A stretch of DNA of 64,000 nucleotides from Cordia subcordata (lineage: Eukaryota; Streptophyta; Magnoliopsida; Boraginales; Cordiaceae): NCBI GenBank assembly GCA_028554755.1, contig JAPTOF010000003.1, positions 9,619,501-9,683,500 on the forward strand. The letters are read 5' to 3'. The notes beneath the pieces were generated by a model. The model did no database searches. It was not told where the DNA came from and saw nothing but the letters and a program-made list of their open reading frames with translations. Made by a program: the position numbers and the translations under genes. Below are positions 58,930-64,000 of the stretch, piece after piece (the first letter of the stretch is position 1; each line of letters begins with the position of its first letter).

Positions 58930-60566
58930 TGATGTGTGTCATTTGTGCATGTTTGCATCTAGTTTTTGCATGCATATTTAAGGGTGTTCAGAGCATAATT
59001 GAGTGCGCTTAGTATAAAGTTTATGCATATTTGTTAATATTCGTACTTAATGTATTTAGGTGCATAAATACTATACTAAGTGTTATATTCCATATTTTAG
59101 GAGTGTTTTGGAGGGGTTTAAGCTTATGCGAGGAAGAAATGAGCTAACGGATGAAGACTGGAAGAAAAGAAATAAAGAAGAGAGCTTTCTGATCCAGCCG
59201 GTCGACTTAGAAGAAGAGCCGGTCGACCGTCTAGGTCGACCGGCCGCTCCAAAGAACAAAAGATTTAGAGCCGGTCGAGTTCCTCAAGAAGCCGGTCGAC
59301 CGGCTAGGTCGACCGGCCAGTCCAGAGAGCATCAAGATTGAAGCCGATCAAGCAAGAAAGAGAAGCCGGTCGACCGGCTAGGTCGACCGGCTGGGCGCGG
59401 AAGAAATCTATAAAAGCTCGTTTCAGCCCAATTTTGAGGGGAGGAACTTTTATTTCTTAAACCCTAATAAACCCTAACCTCGACCCACTACACAAACCAC
59501 CCTAAACCACCATCTAAACCCCACACCAAGCAAGGATTGAAGCAGCAAACAAAGAATTGAAGGATTTGTACGGATTTGGAAGCAAGAATTTAGGAAGTTC
59601 TTCTTGTTCTTTCTCTATTTCTTGTAAATATGTTGCTAGATTAGGCTAGATTTAGGGTTGATTGTTATTGTATATTAGATTAGGCGTTGAATAATGGATT
59701 TGTGTAGATATTTGGCTCTTAATACATATTTATTTACATAAATTTATGGCATGATTCAATATGTCTATGTATTGGAAATCAAGCATGTCTATGTGTTTGT
59801 TAAAATGCCTAAGTGAATATTCATGTGTTATTTGTGCTTCAAATGCTCTTATCTACTTATTTGGGTGATGTGATTGTGCATAATCTCATGGCTTTACTTA
59901 GTAGAGTAGGCTTTAGCTTTAAATCCAGCTAATAGGTTACATGCTTTGCTTAGTCGAGTTTAGGTGCTAGTCCTTGGCTTTAAATCCAGCCAAGCGGATA
60001 AGTTAACCTAGACTAGAGTATCCCTCATCCACGTTAGTGTTGGTTAATTGAGCCTTAATGTCATGTAGTGTTGGATGCTAGTCCTTGGCTTTAAACCCAG
60101 CCAAGAGGATAAGTTCTACACACGAATTGCGTAGGCTAGGAGGGATTAGCCCTTAGCTTTAAATCCAGCTAATGGGTTAAACCACTAGTATTGGTTAGGA
60201 GAACCCCCGATCAATACAACGGCAATAGAAGTCTCGAGCCTTAGATAGACCTCATCCGTTCTCATAGCCCAAGTCTAGTTGCAATGCAATCGCCCTAGGT
60301 CCCCCTTCTTCTTTATTAGTGTCTCCTTCCTTAGTTTTGCTCCCTTAAGTTCCTCCATAGATTAGTTTATTTTCTTTTTTTTCCGAGTTCCCTTCCATCT
60401 CAAAGTAAGTACACACACGCACGTAGCTAGTTTAAGGCACCCCAGTACACAGAAACTAAACTAAGGTAGCCTCCCTGTGGATTCGACCTCGTACTTGCAC
60501 ACACTGTACTGCACACGTCCCGTGCACTTGCGGGCTATTAAGGCTTGTGCTCAAATAGCGATATCA
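58930..60566 (+). repeat. Solo LTR of a third subfamily in P2, TSD CCTTC
   Basis: 1637 bp, TGATGTGTGTC to GATATCA, with perfect CCTTC duplications (58925-58929 and 60567-60571). It is the cleanest LTR here: dense GCCGGTCGACCGGC palindromes (59195-59395), TATA box CTATAAAAG (59408-59416), and four hairpins (59933-59952, 59973-59994, 60084-60105, 60153-60172). The low decay of the palindromes suggests a younger insertion than the rest. Confidence 0.93.
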
Positions 60567-60659
60567 CCTTCCTAACCAAAGGTAATCCTAGAGTCCAATC
60601 CTATTTCCCCATCGATACCACTTATCCCTCTTAGACCTAGGCTAAGGTCATCACCACTC

Positions 60660-61545
60660 TTAGGAGTGGTAGGTATAGTGGATAATAGGATAGGAGTTAA
60701 ATATGCAGAGCTTGCACTTAGTGGTCCTTTTGAGTCTAAAGAGCCTAGTCATTCCCTTATTAAGAGATATTCTAGAGAAAGTCCTGTTGAGAGAGTAGAG
60801 CCTACTAGAGACCATGGTGAGAATGGTACTTCCTGCCCATATAGGGAGGGAAAGTAGCCTATTGATGATTCCAATGAGTCGAGGAATGTTGCACCTAGAG
60901 TTCCATTCCTATCTGCCTTAGAAAGGCCATTACCTAGTGAAGATACTAGGTTTCTCAAGATCCTAGAGCATCTTAAAGATCTCAAGGGCAATCTTTCTTT
61001 GATAGATGTAGTCCATTCTATTCCCTCCTACTCCAAGTTCTTTAAGGATCTTTACATGAGAAATGTAGGGCAACAACCATGCCAAAGAAGTTGAAGCTCA
61101 CGGAGAAAATAAGTAGCATTTATACATCGGGCCTTCCAACCAAGTTAAGTGACCCCAAAACTTTCAGAATTCCTTGTAGGATTAGAGACACCCAAATTGA
61201 TCACGCCTTGCTAGATTTAGCGTCTAGTGTGAACCTCATTCATTATTCCATCTATAAGTAACTAGGCCTAGGTGAGTTGTCTCCTGCATATGTTACTTTT
61301 CAGCTAGCTGATGGGTCCAAGCAAAGACCTAGGGGTGTAAACTTAGACCTAGGGGTGTAGTAGAGGATGTCATAGTTTAGGTAGAAGAGCTCATATGTCC
61401 TGTAGACTTTATAGTGCTAGATATGGATTCAGGTCATAATTCTAGGCATTCTACACCCGTCTTTTTAGGTCATCCCTTCTTTGCTACTGCAGATGCTGTC
61501 ATTCATTATCGGTTGGGGTTATCAGAGATGAAGTTTGGGAATCTA
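60660..61545 (+). pseudogene. P2 protease region, inactive
   Basis: Collinear with P1 36800-37680. Keeps RFLKILEHLKDLKGNLSLIDV, SYSKFFKDL, KLKLTEKISSIYTSGLPTKLSDP and DHALLDLASSVNLI. The active-site triad reads D-L-A rather than D-L-G, and a stop follows soon (61259). A short duplication of 'agacctaggggtgta' occurs at 61326-61360. Confidence 0.8.
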
Positions 61546-61570
61546 AATTCCAATATGAAGGTTTACAAAG

Positions 61571-62739
61571 GTGGTGAATAGAGCTAGTGTAGAAAGGGAT
61601 GAAGTTGAAAAAGAGTGCTTTAGTATTGATGTCATTAATTCATGTGTTGAAGACTTTGTAGAGAGGACTGTGACTAACAATGAGGATTTGAGAAAATTTG
61701 AGGATTTGTTATCTAGCTTTAATTTGGAGACCTTAGAGCGAAAACTTGTAGCTTTCACCTCCTCAGTTAAAGATTCCATGATTGAGAAGTCACTTGAAGT
61801 TGTTCCTTTTACTCTTGATTCTAGTGATGTCCATGTTGATGAGATTGAGGTTGAGCCTAGCCCATTATTAGAGCTCAAACCTCTTCCTGAGTATTTAAAG
61901 TCTACATTCTTAAGCCCTAATGAAATCCTTTCGGTTATCATATTATCCAATCTATCTATTAAGGAGAAAGAGTGTCTCTTAAAAGTTCTTAGGAACCATA
62001 TAGAGGATATAGGGTGAAAGATAGATGATTTGAGAGGCATAGTCCTTTTGATGTGCATGTATAGAACTCATCTTGAGGATGGAGCTGTTCATTCTGGGGA
62101 AATGCAAAGAAGACTAAACCCAAACATGAGTGAAATGGTTAAGAAAGAGATCATTAAGCTTTTAGATGTGAGACTTATTTACCCGATCTCTAATAGTGAA
62201 TGGATTAATCTAGTTCAAGTTGTCCCTAAGAAGTCTTTGATCACAGTTGTAGAGAATGAGAGAGGAGAGCTTATCCTTACACGTACTTCTATGGGATGAA
62301 GAGTTTGTATTGACTATAGAAAGCTCAACTTTAGAACTAGGAAGGATTATTTCCAATTGCTTTTCTAGATAAGATCTTAGGTAGAGTAGTTTGTCATAAC
62401 TATTATTGTTTTTCAAATGGCTATTCAAGGTACAATCAGATCCCTATGTTTCTTGAAGACCAGGAAAAGACCACATTTACTTATCCCTATGGCACTTTTG
62501 CCTATAGGAGGATGCCTTTAGGCTTTGCAATGCACTAGCAACATTCCAGAGATGTATGATGGCCAGTTTTAACGACATGATTGAGTAGCATTTAGAGATC
62601 TTTATGGATGATTTCTTAGTCTTTGGTGATAGCTTTGATGAGTGCCTTAGTTACTTCTCATTAGTCTTAGACCTTTGTGTGGAAAAGAACCTAGTGTTAA
62701 GTTGAGAGAAGTCCCACTTCATGGTGCAGAGGAGGATAG
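61571..62739 (+). pseudogene. P2 pro-RT linker and reverse transcriptase
   Basis: The open frame 61571-62017 (148 codons) is the linker: FVERTVTNNEDLRKFEDLLSS and LELKPLPEYLKSTFLSPNE. The frame 62030-62299 has MQRRLNPNMSEMVKKEIIKL, LIYPISNSEWINLVQVVPKK. Then RVCIDYRKLNFRTRKDYF and, after shifts, the catalytic FMDDF (62601-62615) and HFMVQRRIV, where the minus-strand LTR cuts in. The aspartate pair survives but frames are broken, so it is inactive. Confidence 0.87.
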
Positions 62740-64000
62740 TGTCATCTTTCGAGTGCAAGCTCTAAAAGACCCGCAAGCGTACGGATCGTGCAATATAGTG
62801 TAAACAAGTGCGGGTGTCGAACCACAGGGAGGCATGAATAATGTGAGTGAATTCTATGCTTGATGTTCCAAAAAGAAAGATCTAAACTAGACATATTTTT
62901 TTTTTTGGGGTTTTGGATTATTGGGAGCTCTTGATAAAGGAAATAAAACTAAACTATGAATATGAAAAATGGGAGCACAAGTTGGTCAAGAGAGAACTAA
63001 CACTTGAGAAGGGGTTAGGGTGACTTCGACTTATGAATGGGTAATTCTATACTCAAATGCTATGGGATTAAGGGATGATGGCTAACTATCATGAGTGTTG
63101 CTAGTTAGTGTCCTAATTTCCCCCTAAGACTCGGTGCGGGTCCGTCCCTAGGTGGCGCCTCCTAGAGCTACGGCGTGGTCCTTATGACCTAGGGACTCAA
63201 GAGTGACTAACTAACTTCCTAGGTGGCTTAGAATGAACCTACCTTAGTACCTAAACCTTTGGCTGGATTTAAAGCCAAGACCTAGTGTTGCTAAGGTCGA
63301 CTAAACCTATCCGGAAACCTATTGGCTGGATTTAAAGCCAAAGGAGACTCAGCCTAGACTAGTCATAAATTATACTTCGTCATTCTAAGGTCACTACAGT
63401 AGGATTTGACTTGGTAGTGTGTTCATACATGTTCAAGGCCAAGGTGCGCGTGAATAATGGAACCTATTCAACTACCAAACATTGTCATGTTCAGTTCACA
63501 CCATTAGAAATAATTAACAACCAACACGTATGCATTATTGAAGTTATGCTTGTTACTAGGCATGCAAATATACATATAGACATGAATAAAAGCATTACCC
63601 ACTTCATAGCATCTACATACAAACACATAGACATAATTATAACATGGATTAGATGTGTTTAGTAACAAACAAACTTCAATTTATACACATGTTACTCATC
63701 TAGGCATTTTATCGAACACTTAGACATGAATGAGAAAATACCCATTTGAATAAGACAATTCGAAAGATGTATATATATACAACCATCATATCCCATATCA
63801 TAAGAGTATATAGTTAACCCATTACATAAGTTAAATCACCCTACACAAGTCTACTCAATCATAATAAGAAATAGAACGAAAGAGAGGTAATGAAGCTTCC
63901 CTTTCATCCTAGCTAATCTTGTACAAAGTTTTTGAGCAAACTTGATTCCAAAATGTTTGAACCCTCCAAATCAAGCTTGGTTCTTAGTGAGAAATGTGTG
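62740..64000 (-). repeat. Minus-strand P-type LTR, runs off the window
   Basis: On the minus strand it ends GCTTGCACTCGAAAGATGACA at 62740, matching the solo LTR end near 35490. Two perfect hairpins (63259-63278 and 63322-63341) and the conserved blocks 'accacgccgtagctct' and 'accgagtc' are present in reverse. GATAG (62735-62739) may be the target duplication. The far end lies beyond 64000, so solo or full length is unknown. Confidence 0.85.

Larger units (their letters stand above)
55196..62739 (+). mobile_element. P2: Athila/Tat-like Ty3/gypsy element, interrupted and cut
   Basis: 5' LTR (55196-57037), primer-binding site, decayed gag, a solo LTR of another family (58930-60566), protease, and reverse transcriptase up to 62739, where a minus-strand LTR is inserted. 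ATACA (55191-55195) precedes the LTR. It is inserted in, or joined to, the copia RT. Same family as P1; 3' LTR not in the window. Confidence 0.87.

Noticed and set aside
61543..62058. 171-codon minus-strand open frame
   Set aside because: Antisense of the P2 pro-RT linker; the plus frame matches gypsy pol.

Overview
The window is nuclear DNA of a flowering plant, probably a eudicot. It is AT-rich. It holds one complete, finely split gene, for the vesicle-fusion adaptor alpha-SNAP, and a large nest of degenerate plant-type LTR retrotransposons (Ty3/gypsy of the Athila/Tat type and Ty1/copia). I see no bacterial-style operons, phage or CRISPR arrays. The species cannot be fixed from the sequence.

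Layout. 1-5.9 kb: AT-rich intergenic DNA with a minisatellite-like tract, a terminal-inverted-repeat element, a broken ribosomal protein L27a copy (minus strand), a tRNA-derived SINE-like head and a 20-bp perfect palindrome. 5.88-11.88 kb: the alpha-SNAP gene on the minus strand, nine exons, 289 codons, all introns GT-AG, with a 181-bp tandem duplication in the last intron and a G-box upstream. 12.4-18.36 kb: AT-rich DNA with a tandem duplication and an LTR-like segment, no gene recognised.

18.36-64 kb: nested retrotransposons. Boundaries were set by TG...CA ends and 5-bp target-site duplications (TSDs). N1 (18365-27796, TSD AATAT) and N2 (43741-51289, TSD ATATG) are two full members of a non-autonomous family with ~2-kb LTRs. 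They code only for a gag-like protein with two zinc knuckles. Four solo LTRs lie at 19876-21929 (inside the N1 5' LTR), 27985-29854 (TSD TTTGA), 33664-35493 (TSD TTTGG) and 58930-60566 (TSD CCTTC). P1 (31275-38580) and P2 (55196-62739) are related gag-pol elements with ~1.85-kb LTRs and an Athila-like primer-binding site. P1 stops in mid reverse transcriptase against a minus-strand gypsy element (38581-41978). A minus-strand copia element, with its LTR split around N2, occupies 43371-43740 plus 51290-55195. A further LTR, minus strand, cuts P2 at 62740 and runs off the window.

The most unusual signal is shared by the gypsy LTRs whatever their subfamily: a repeated hairpin (stem TTGGCT/AGCCAA or TTAGCT/AGCTAA, loop beginning TTAAA) present one to four times in every complete LTR. 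It shows compensatory G-C to A-T changes and an invariant self-complementary TTTAAA. Upstream of each LTR TATA box is a cluster of GGTCGACC-type palindromes, also found in the copia LTR and before that element's second ORF. These may be structured leader-RNA elements and promoter modules shared among families; function is inference.
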